A stretch of DNA of 64,000 bases from Neptunomonas marina. Its GTDB lineage: Bacteria; Pseudomonadota; Gammaproteobacteria; Pseudomonadales; Balneatricaceae. The DNA lies in the NCBI RefSeq assembly GCF_004005935.1, contig NZ_SACQ01000009.1, positions 26,057 to 90,056 on the forward strand, written 5' to 3'. Below, piece by piece: positions 24,996 to 32,305 of this stretch. Below the pieces are notes generated by a model. It was not told the DNA's origin. It saw nothing but the letters and a program-made list of their open reading frames with translations, and made no database searches. How positions within the stretch are numbered: the stretch's first letter is position 1; each line of letters opens with the position of its first letter. A program made the translations under genes and the position numbers.

Positions 24996-26316
24996 GCAAA
25001 CCAAACGTGCGGTCGCGGTGCCACGTTCACGTATCTCTCGGCTGGGGCGTTTAGGGTCGCTAGCTGGCCGTGTAGCGGGCAATATGTTGATTGATGGGGG
25101 AAAGCAACTGGCACGCGGACAGCGCCCAGCGGCGCGTGATCTGCTGTTAACTCCCAGCAACATGCAGCAGTTAGCAAATAAGCTTGCAACGATGCGCGGT
25201 GCAGCAATGAAGGTTGGGCAGTTGCTATCGATGGACACAGGCAACCTGTTGCCTGCGGAGCTAACCGCTATTTTAGAGCGGCTGCGCGAAGATGCGGTCA
25301 TTATGCCAGCTGTGCAGCTACATGATGCTCTAGAGCGTAATTGGGGCGAAAACTGGTCTGATAACTTCGTGCGCTTCTCCTTCGAGCCCATCGCCGCTGC
25401 CTCTATTGGACAGGTACACCGAGCCATGAGCCGTAATGAGCAGGACATGGCAGTTAAGATCCAGTACCCCGGCGTAAAAGAGAGTATCGATAGCGATTTA
25501 GATAACGTATTTGGTCTGCTGCGCTTGAGTGGCTTGATCCCTAAAGAGCTCGATCTCAACCCGCTTATCGACGAAGCGCGCTCACAGCTTAAGCGCGAGG
25601 CAGACTACGCCCTTGAGGGTGCTAGCATCGAAGAGTATTACGCAGCATTAAGTACCAGTGCACTCAAAGATCGGTTTTTGATGCCACGCTTTTTCAGCGA
25701 CTACTCAACACCTGAGATCCTTTGCATGAGTTATGTGGAGGGTGTCTCGCTGGACGCGTTGCAGTCAGCTCCCCAATCAGTGCGTGATCGGTGTGTCGCT
25801 GATCTATTTGAGCTTCTATTGATGGAGTTTACGCAGTTTGGCTTCGTACAGACCGATCCTAACTTAGCGAACTACCAGTACAGCACCGCAGAGGATAAGG
25901 TTGTGCTGCTCGATTTTGGTGCTAATCGCGCGTTTGAACGCCCCTTTGTTGAACGATACTGTCGTGCGATACGGGCAGCGATCGAGCAGCAGAGCGACAC
26001 GTTAGCGCAAGCGCTATCTGACCTTGGCTTCTTTGCGCAGAATCGCCAGCAAAGTAATCTGCCTTTAGTGCTCGATATTTTTATGATGGCGATGGAGCCG
26101 CTGCGTAGCGATGGCGTCTACGATTTTGGCGCAACGGATTTAGCGCAGCGTATTCATCAAAAGGGCTTGGAGATCAGTTCAAACCCTGATGCGTGGCACA
26201 CGCCGCCACCTGATGTGCTGTTTTTGCACCGTAAATTAGCCGGCCTTTATCTTATCGCAACGCGCTTCAAAGCCCGCGTTGATGTGGCGGCTATCGCACA
26301 GCGTTATCTTTTCTAG
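24988..26316 (+). CDS. ABC1/UbiB-family atypical kinase
   Basis: A 442-residue member of the ABC1/AarF/COQ8 family. Diagnostic motifs are seen: MKVGQLLSMD (KxGQ), the Ala-rich loop AAASIGQVHRA, the lysine strand MAVKIQYPGV, QTDPNLANYQY (catalytic Asp-Asn region; the usual first His is Gln) and VLLDFGANRAF (DFG). Members support ubiquinone synthesis or lipid homeostasis. Being last in the sigma-chrR operon, it may act on membrane lipid or quinone quality during oxidative stress rather than be the housekeeping UbiB. Confidence 0.87.
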   Translation: MSEQTKRAVAVPRSRISRLGRLGSLAGRVAGNMLIDGGKQLARGQRPAARDLLLTPSNMQQLANKLATMRGAAMKVGQLLSMDTGNLLPAELTAILERLREDAVIMPAVQLHDALERNWGENWSDNFVRFSFEPIAAASIGQVHRAMSRNEQDMAVKIQYPGVKESIDSDLDNVFGLLRLSGLIPKELDLNPLIDEARSQLKREADYALEGASIEEYYAALSTSALKDRFLMPRFFSDYSTPEILCMSYVEGVSLDALQSAPQSVRDRCVADLFELLLMEFTQFGFVQTDPNLANYQYSTAEDKVVLLDFGANRAFERPFVERYCRAIRAAIEQQSDTLAQALSDLGFFAQNRQQSNLPLVLDIFMMAMEPLRSDGVYDFGATDLAQRIHQKGLEISSNPDAWHTPPPDVLFLHRKLAGLYLIATRFKARVDVAAIAQRYLF

Positions 26317-26328
26317 CTTTTCCTCATT

Positions 26329-26356
26329 TGATCTGAAGTGTTTGCAGGTGCGTAAA
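26329..26356 (+). promoter_or_regulatory. Candidate ECF-sigma promoter, copy 4 (second DUF3833 gene)
   Basis: TGATCT (26329-26334), 18 bases ending in CG, then TAAA (26353-26356). It lies in the 72-base gap after the ABC1 gene, and the GTG start of the DUF3833 gene is 33 bases further on. Confidence 0.75.
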
Positions 26357-26388
26357 ACGTGTATCTATGCAATCGAGTAGGAGGTCAA

Positions 26389-26850
26389 GTGAGCGATTCC
26401 AGTTTTTGCCAGCCAACGCTGAACATTTTTGAGTACTTTCGCGGTAAAACTCAGGCGGCTGGCTTATTTGAAGATCGCTTTGGCCGAATCCAGCGCTCGT
26501 TTGTGGTGAGCGTCGATGGCACTGTGGACGAGGGCAATTTGACGCTCGATGAGCACTTTATCTTCGACGACGGCAAGAAAGAACATCGTATTTGGCGCAT
26601 CCAAAATCGCGCGGGTAGTTATATCGGCTTTGCCGACGACATTCCCTCTCAGGCACGGGGCAAAGCTGAAGGAAACCGTTTTTCGTGGCGTTATCAGATG
26701 GCGCTGCGCGCAGGTGGTATACCGATCAAATTTGCTTTCGATGACAAGATGGTGCTGTTTTCGGGTGGGGTAATGGTCAGCCGTGCTCGGATTACCAAAT
26801 GGGGGCTGCATGTGGGCACGGTGACCATCGTGTTTACTAAAGAGGATTAA
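26389..26850 (+). CDS. DUF3833 family protein, copy 2
   Basis: A 153-residue relative of the lipoprotein at 14503. It shares LDEHFIFDDGKKEHRIWRI and VMVSRARITKWGLHVGTVTI with copy 1 (LDEQFIFDDGEEQHRCWRL and later segments). It lacks a signal peptide or lipobox, so it should be cytosolic or peripherally bound. The GTG at 26389 has TAGGAGG 5 bases upstream; the open frame from 26359 begins too near the promoter. Its stop overlaps the stop of the convergent renalase-like gene. Function is unknown. Confidence 0.78.
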   Translation: MSDSSFCQPTLNIFEYFRGKTQAAGLFEDRFGRIQRSFVVSVDGTVDEGNLTLDEHFIFDDGKKEHRIWRIQNRAGSYIGFADDIPSQARGKAEGNRFSWRYQMALRAGGIPIKFAFDDKMVLFSGGVMVSRARITKWGLHVGTVTIVFTKED

Positions 26851-27818
26851 CCCGCTTTCGTATGCGCCAAAACGCGCTGACTCAAATCATGGGCGCTACG
26901 CCAAGCGCCTTCCACGCCGCCAATATCTAACCAGTCACCACAGGCACCTATGCGGCTTTCTTCACTCCATAGACTGCCAATTACCGGGTTAATATGGCGC
27001 GAGTACAGCCAGCGGTGGGTGCGTTTTCCTGTAACGTTAAATGGGCGTGCTAAGATGGCCGCAAAAGCGCTGAGCAGAGTCTCGTATACCCAATCCGCAT
27101 CTGCATCTTCGTGTACTCGGCTCCAGTCGGCGTCAGCTTCAATCATCCACGTCTCGCGATGCTCTGCGCTGGCTTTACGGCCGGGTTTAGCACTGTCCTT
27201 AATAGCGCGAGCAATAACAAGGTGGGGCGCTTCGTAGTGGTTCACTTCGGTGCTATCTTCGACCTCCACTTCGATCACGATGACCCAGTTCATGGTGGGC
27301 TGTACGCGGCTCGCGATATCTGCAAAGTCAGGCGCTGGGCTCAGCAAGTAGGCAGCTTGTTGCGCAGGGGCACACACGAATACCGCATCAAATGGGCCAT
27401 AGGTTTGCTGATCGTCAGTGGTTAGTTGCTTGCGCCCATCGGTATGTTCTTGGATCGATGCGATGCGAGTTGCGGCGCATAGTGTTGAGTCTGATAGTAG
27501 CGCGCGTGTTAGTGCGCTTTGACGCGGTGTTGCGGTATAGCGCGTTGGTGCTGAGGTGGCCGGGCTAGAAATATCGCACCACTGAACAATATTGGGCTGG
27601 GTTTTTATCCAGTCACGGAACTCGTCGGTTGTTGCATCGAAATAGGGGGCACCTAGGTCTGCACTTCCCTCTCCTAAACGGCAGCTTGATAGGCGGCCGC
27701 CAGTGCCACGGCTTTTTTCAAATACGGTGGTGGCGATGCCCGCTTTCGTAAGCTGCTGGGCTAGGTAGCATCCTGCTAACCCGGCACCGATGATAGCCGC
27801 GTTTTGAATATCACTCAT
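26847..27818 (-). CDS. Renalase-like NAD(P)/FAD-dependent oxidoreductase
   Basis: A 323-residue flavoprotein of the COG3380/renalase-like group. The FAD loop is AAIIGAGLAGCYLAQQLTKA with TTVFEKSRGTGGRLSS following; RLGEGSADLGAPYFDATTDE is typical, and the C-terminal GACGDWLDIGGVEGAWRSA contacts the flavin. It may oxidise abnormal nicotinamide forms or another small substrate. The ATG at 27818 puts the FAD loop at the very N-terminus. It follows the small gene at 27821 by 2 bases, so they are co-transcribed. Confidence 0.83.
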   Translation of the reverse strand: MSDIQNAAIIGAGLAGCYLAQQLTKAGIATTVFEKSRGTGGRLSSCRLGEGSADLGAPYFDATTDEFRDWIKTQPNIVQWCDISSPATSAPTRYTATPRQSALTRALLSDSTLCAATRIASIQEHTDGRKQLTTDDQQTYGPFDAVFVCAPAQQAAYLLSPAPDFADIASRVQPTMNWVIVIEVEVEDSTEVNHYEAPHLVIARAIKDSAKPGRKASAEHRETWMIEADADWSRVHEDADADWVYETLLSAFAAILARPFNVTGKRTHRWLYSRHINPVIGSLWSEESRIGACGDWLDIGGVEGAWRSAHDLSQRVLAHTKAG

Positions 27819-27820
27819 CT

Positions 27821-28120
27821 TTAAAATCTCAATGTCATATCGCGTTCTTGATGTAGCGAGCTGTTGCCAGCACATGCCTCATCTTGTGGGATGTACTGTT
27901 GCAACTTAGCTTGGTGTATCCCCGCTTTGCGGCAGATGGCATACGCCTCAGGTAACGACTGTACACGTAGCGGTTGTCGGAGGTGATCGGTAAGCAACTC
28001 AATATCATTGCCCTGTTGGGAGGTCACCTCAATCAGCATCGGCTGAAAACCGTGACGAATAAAACGAACCTGATCAACCTTGTGTTGTTTGGACAGTTTT
28101 TTTAGCTCGGAGATCAACAT
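27821..28120 (-). CDS. Small conserved protein, DUF6482-like
   Basis: A 99-residue protein starting MLISELKKLSKQHKVDQVRF. The pattern (short strands with QPLRVQSLPEAYAICRKAG) resembles DUF6482 proteins, but the match is from memory and weak. A GTG directly before the ATG is an alternative start. It is co-oriented with the renalase-like gene with a 2-base gap. Its upstream region has an imperfect relative of the ECF promoter element (TGATCG, 17 bases, TACA at 28150-28176), which I do not count as a site. Confidence 0.6.
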   Translation of the reverse strand: MLISELKKLSKQHKVDQVRFIRHGFQPMLIEVTSQQGNDIELLTDHLRQPLRVQSLPEAYAICRKAGIHQAKLQQYIPQDEACAGNSSLHQERDMTLRF

Positions 28121-28201
28121 CACTTGTTTACCTATTTAACCACGTACTCTGTACGTAATTGTTCGGTTTCCGATCACTGTGATAGCGCTTAAGTATGTTT
28201 G

Positions 28202-29134
28202 CTAAGCCTGCTGCCAGCGCTTGGCCATTTTCGGCACCAGAGATGCATCGGCAAAGAGCTGGATAAAATGAAATAGCACACACACCAGAATGGCCTCACC
28301 CACTTGTTGGTTCAAGGCTGCTAAAACACTTACTGCAACAGGCAGTGTTTTTTGCGAGCTGGTGAGCAATAGCGCGACAACGCCCTCATTTGGGGTTTTC
28401 AGTAATCGGCTAGCCATCCAAGCGAGTGCCATCAAACCAAAGTGCACGACAAAGGTTGCGATAAGGATTTTAAGTAGCACCCCCCATTCCAACGAGCGGA
28501 AGACATCGTTAGAACTTGATAGCGACATCCAAACCGCTGCGATAACGCAACTAGAGGGAAGGTACTGCAAAACAATATGATTCGGCGACAGGCTTAACAG
28601 GCGCTTTGCAGCGAGGCCACCGATAAAGGGTAGTAGCACCAGTAATATTAATTTAAAAAGCAGGTCCCAAGGCGATAGCGCGATGCCATCTGCTCCGCCA
28701 AGTGTCAGCGATAGCATCATTGGAATCGTGAACACACCGATGACATTGAGAATCACAGTGATCATCAATGCCCAAAGTGCGTTGCCTCCGGCCAATTGCG
28801 TCATGACGATACAGGTTGAGAGCGTGGAGGGCACCGTTGCTTTAACGATCAGCCCAAGCGCCATACCACTGCCAAACGCTAAAAAGTGTGCGACGACGCT
28901 ACCCAGCAGAGGGGCGAGGAGCAGGGTGATGATGCCAGCTGCCGCTAGCGCGGAGAAGAAGTGCTTATCTTTCGGAAGCTCGCTTAGCTTGGTTTGATAG
29001 CCGTTCACGATAAAGATCGCGACGACCGTCCAAGGGATCAACCCCAGCTCTTTCAGTTGGTTACCCAATGCGGGGAATAGCCATGCGACGACAAAGCTTA
29101 TCAGTAGCCCAACAGGGAGAAATAGATTCTTCAC
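28202..29134 (-). CDS. Bile acid:sodium symporter (BASS) family transporter
   Basis: A 310-residue protein with about ten membrane segments of the SBF/YfeH-like type. GLIVKATVPSTLSTCIVMTQ near residue 97 and VALLLTSSQKTLPVAVSVLA near residue 250 are the two crossover regions that form the sodium and substrate sites. The substrate is unknown; relatives carry organic acids, sterol acids or metalloid anions. It appears monocistronic on the minus strand, between the DUF6482-like gene and cysK. Confidence 0.85.
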   Translation of the reverse strand: MKNLFLPVGLLISFVVAWLFPALGNQLKELGLIPWTVVAIFIVNGYQTKLSELPKDKHFFSALAAAGIITLLLAPLLGSVVAHFLAFGSGMALGLIVKATVPSTLSTCIVMTQLAGGNALWALMITVILNVIGVFTIPMMLSLTLGGADGIALSPWDLLFKLILLVLLPFIGGLAAKRLLSLSPNHIVLQYLPSSCVIAAVWMSLSSSNDVFRSLEWGVLLKILIATFVVHFGLMALAWMASRLLKTPNEGVVALLLTSSQKTLPVAVSVLAALNQQVGEAILVCVLFHFIQLFADASLVPKMAKRWQQA

Positions 29135-29199
29135 ATGCCCATCTCTTATTGTGCGGCAGGGGGGGGAATTATTTCACGGATTCCGTAGCGCATAAACAC

Positions 29200-29226
29200 A
29201 AAAGCCGCCCTTAGTTGGCGGCTTTG
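29200..29226 (-). terminator. Terminator of cysK
   Basis: On the minus strand AAAGCCGCC pairs with GGCGGCTTT around a 7-base loop, followed by TGTG. It lies 19 bases past the cysK stop. Confidence 0.75.
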
Positions 29227-29244
29227 TTAATGGTAGTGATGTGC

Positions 29245-30213
29245 TTATTGGTTAAGTTCGTTTTCTGTGAACATACCATCAAACAGCAGCGTGGATAGGT
29301 AACGCTCGCCAGAGTCAGGCAACAGCACAACAATCTTTTTACCTTTATGTTCTGGCTGTTGAGCAACACGCAACGCGGCAGCGGTGGCGGCACCGCATGA
29401 GATGCCAGCCAAAATACCCTCTTTTTGCATCAATAGACGTGCGGTTTCCATCGCTTCTTCGTTGCTGACCTGTTCAACCTGATCCACCAACGATAGATCT
29501 AAGTTACCCGGTACAAAGCCTGCGCCGATTCCCTGAATCTTATGAGGTGCTGGCTGAACCGTTTCGTTGTTAAGTGTTTGGGTAATAACGGGTGAGTCAA
29601 CCGGTTCTACCGCTACGCTAGTGATCGCTTTGCCTTGAACCTCTTTGATATAGCGTGAGACACCCGTGATCGTTCCGCCGGTGCCAACACCTGCCACAAA
29701 CAACTCGATCTCACCTTCCGTATCTTCCCAAATTTCAGGACCGGTTGTTTTTACATGAATCTCTGGGTTTGCAGGGTTCTGGAACTGTTGCAGCATCAGC
29801 GTGGTGTCGGGAGCTTCATCAACCAGCTCTTGTGCTTTCTCGATGGCACCTTTCATACCTTTTTCTGGTGCTGTGAGGACGATCTCAGCGCCCAGCGCCT
29901 TCATGAGCTTACGGCGCTCAATACTCATAGAAGAGGGCATCGTGAGCTTCAACTTGTAACCACGGGACGCAGCAACAAACGCCAGCGCAATGCCGGTATT
30001 GCCGCTGGTGGGCTCGACCAGCGTCATCCCTGGTTTGAGCTGACCAGACTCTTCCGCTGACCAGATCATGCTGGCACCGATTCGGCATTTAACGGAGCCT
30101 GCTGGGTTGCGGGATTCGATCTTCGCGTAGATCTCTGCATCGGGTGCTAAACGTGCCAGTCTGACGAGAGGAGTTCGGCCAATAGTGAGTGAGTTGTCCT
30201 GAAACGCTTTCAT
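29245..30213 (-). CDS. cysK: Cysteine synthase A (O-acetylserine sulfhydrylase)
   Basis: A 322-residue PLP enzyme that makes L-cysteine from O-acetylserine and sulfide. [20 protein letters not shown] holds the PLP lysine; [14 protein letters not shown] is the Asn/substrate loop; [17 protein letters not shown] binds the PLP phosphate. Length and motifs match CysK rather than CysM. It uses the sulfide produced by the sulfate assimilation genes at 49.8-58 kb. It is a single gene with its own terminator. Confidence 0.94.
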   Translation of the reverse strand: MKAFQDNSLTIGRTPLVRLARLAPDAEIYAKIESRNPAGSVKCRIGASMIWSAEESGQLKPGMTLVEPTSGNTGIALAFVAASRGYKLKLTMPSSMSIERRKLMKALGAEIVLTAPEKGMKGAIEKAQELVDEAPDTTLMLQQFQNPANPEIHVKTTGPEIWEDTEGEIELFVAGVGTGGTITGVSRYIKEVQGKAITSVAVEPVDSPVITQTLNNETVQPAPHKIQGIGAGFVPGNLDLSLVDQVEQVSNEEAMETARLLMQKEGILAGISCGAATAAALRVAQQPEHKGKKIVVLLPDSGERYLSTLLFDGMFTENELNQ

Positions 30214-30382
30214 TGTGCAACCTTTCTGTTATTCCGTTGGGTTATGATAAATCGAGTTTACCGTGCTGATTGGCTATTTTCATCGATTCGTTCGCTATAT
30301 GGTTATGTTCTAATGTAATTAATGAATGATCAGCAAGATAAAGTGCTATATTAGCGGCGTTTAACTGAATTGGGGTCATGTG

Positions 30383-30865
30383 ATGCGGTTTTTAATTAAG
30401 ATGCTAGCACCGATTATCTTTGCGCTGGCCTACGGAGTATTTCGTTCTAGCTTTTTTAAACGTTCGCGCAAGCGCCACGAGTGGCTCATGAAGATCTTTC
30501 GCTTCTGTGCCGATAATGACCACACTAAAGCGCTCTCTGTATATGGGCACCTGTTACACTTTCGGGGTGATGGGGTCGAAAATCGTATTCAAGGCGGTAT
30601 CTATCTGCAACGCGCTGCCGATCACGGTGATATGAAAGCTCAATATCAGATGGGCCGTATCTTTGAAGAGGGGTTTGAACACTATTTCTCAGCCAATGAA
30701 GAGAAGGCGTTGCGTTACTATCAGCAAGCGGCTGAGCAAGGCCATACATTAGCCATTTCACGATTGATGAAAGTGTTTTCTAGCGGCGAGTTAGGGCAAT
30801 CGGCGGATGCTGCGAAAGCGGAGATGTGGCAACGCCGGCAGCCTGCGCTACCGACATCGCCTTGA
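30383..30865 (+). CDS. Sel1-like repeat protein
   Basis: A 160-residue protein with an N-terminal hydrophobic segment (MLAPIIFALAYGVFRSS), probably a membrane anchor. Two Sel1/TPR-like repeats follow: GGIYLQRAADHGDMKAQYQM and KALRYYQQAAEQGHTLAISR. Such repeats bind proteins. The ATG at 30383 is preceded by GTG at 30380 in the same frame. It is convergent with the DUF4139 gene, with only 3 bases between the stops. Confidence 0.78.
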   Translation: MRFLIKMLAPIIFALAYGVFRSSFFKRSRKRHEWLMKIFRFCADNDHTKALSVYGHLLHFRGDGVENRIQGGIYLQRAADHGDMKAQYQMGRIFEEGFEHYFSANEEKALRYYQQAAEQGHTLAISRLMKVFSSGELGQSADAAKAEMWQRRQPALPTSP

Positions 30866-30868
30866 GAG

Positions 30869-32281
30869 TTATTTTCGATCAGTCAGGCGCACGCGTATAC
30901 GCATAACGGTATCTGTCTTTCCGCTGGCTGATATCGCCCACTTAGCCGCGCCACCGCTGGTTTCGGTGGGCTTAAAGGTGCTACTTTCAAGCTTCCATGG
31001 TTGCGAAAACATCGCGCCTATCTCCACTTGACGCGGTTGAGCCGCTGCGTTTTTTATCGTCAATTCATACTCGACAATAGCGCCGTCAAAGGTGTTTTCA
31101 AACGCGGTTTGTTTGCGTGTGATGGTGACATCGAACGCCGCACCGGTGCTCAGTTCGATCTGCTCACCACGGGATGTCTGCGGTAGCTGCGCGCCGCCGA
31201 TATAGTGCAGCTCTGACTGCCCATCGGGCGCAAACATTCTTACGTTACCGCCGGGTAGCGCCTTATCTAACCCACTCTCTGCACTATTTTTAAAGCGAAT
31301 GATATTTTCCGGTTTGCTTTTGCTTGTATGACTATCGATATGGTTACCAACATAAAATTGATATCGCTGCAGCGACTGCACCGGTACGTTGCTTGCGCTT
31401 AATAGCGGCACTTGGGTGCGTTGTTGGTCTTGTAGGGTGATCGGTTCTGGCAAGGTGTATAGCTTATACTCGCCAATATTCTGTGGTCCGCTACCTGCTT
31501 GGCTCTCGTCTGCCATGGCAGCGGCCATTAGTACCTCTTTGCGGCGCATAACCGGTGCGTTTCGGACTTGGTTTACATCACCTGCGAGTAAACGAAAACG
31601 AGCATTTTCGAGCGCTGTGCCGGTATTGTTCATCAGCGATGCCAAACCATCGATGTTGAGGCGGTCTTGCGCCTCGTTAAGCGTCATCACGTAATCCATC
31701 TGCCAGCGTAAACCGCTGCTTAGGTAACTTAGCGTTGCGTTGCTAGGCTGCTCAGTTCCGGCTGTACGGAAGGTTAGGCTCGGCTTGATGAGCAGATCGG
31801 ACGGTTTCTCGGGAAAGATAATGCGCCAATCGCCATTCATCGGCACTGTTTCGACTCGTGCATTGTTCTCGACGAGCATTGTCGCACCGTCCACGCTGAG
31901 TAGAGTGACGTTTTGTTGGATCTCTTGTCCGGAGGGTTGCACACGTGACAGTGTGACCTGCTTGCCAAGATAGTGCGTTAGCATGGCGTGGTAGTTGACC
32001 ACTGCGCTATTGAGCGTTTGCTCCTTGATACGGCCCGCATTGGTAATTTGCAGCGTCTCTGTCTGCATCTGCTGGCTGACGTCCCGCACCACCACTCTGT
32101 CTGCGCTGTCGAGCTTAGGCAGTGCTCGGGTATCCTGAATTAGCCCAAGGTTGTCGGAATAGAGTGTTACCGCGAGATCTTGCTGCGCTTCTGCGGTAAT
32201 CGTTACGGGTTGTTGTGCTGCAAGCGTTGAAGTCGACGCAAACAAAGAGATAACAATTGCTGCACGCAGGTTATGCTTCAT
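30869..32281 (-). CDS. DUF4139 domain exported protein
   Basis: A 470-residue protein with a signal peptide (cleavage near STLAAQQ). The middle and C-terminal parts follow the DUF4139 pattern: ATLSYLSSGLRWQMDYVMTL, then LASLMNNTGTALENARFRLL, and late VEYELTIKNAAAQPRQVEI. It is rich in beta strands and probably periplasmic or outer-membrane associated. Function is unknown. It lies 24 bases downstream of the pseudokinase-FGE gene and is likely co-transcribed with it. Confidence 0.83.
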   Translation of the reverse strand: MKHNLRAAIVISLFASTSTLAAQQPVTITAEAQQDLAVTLYSDNLGLIQDTRALPKLDSADRVVVRDVSQQMQTETLQITNAGRIKEQTLNSAVVNYHAMLTHYLGKQVTLSRVQPSGQEIQQNVTLLSVDGATMLVENNARVETVPMNGDWRIIFPEKPSDLLIKPSLTFRTAGTEQPSNATLSYLSSGLRWQMDYVMTLNEAQDRLNIDGLASLMNNTGTALENARFRLLAGDVNQVRNAPVMRRKEVLMAAAMADESQAGSGPQNIGEYKLYTLPEPITLQDQQRTQVPLLSASNVPVQSLQRYQFYVGNHIDSHTSKSKPENIIRFKNSAESGLDKALPGGNVRMFAPDGQSELHYIGGAQLPQTSRGEQIELSTGAAFDVTITRKQTAFENTFDGAIVEYELTIKNAAAQPRQVEIGAMFSQPWKLESSTFKPTETSGGAAKWAISASGKTDTVMRIRVRLTDRK

Positions 32282-32305
32282 AGCTGATCATCCTATGGAT
32301 CGGAA

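Noticed and set aside
28149..28176. Possible fifth ECF promoter before the DUF6482-like gene (TGATCG, 17 bases, TACA)
   Set aside because: It differs at the last -35 base, the spacing and the -10; the other four copies are identical in layout, so I do not count it.
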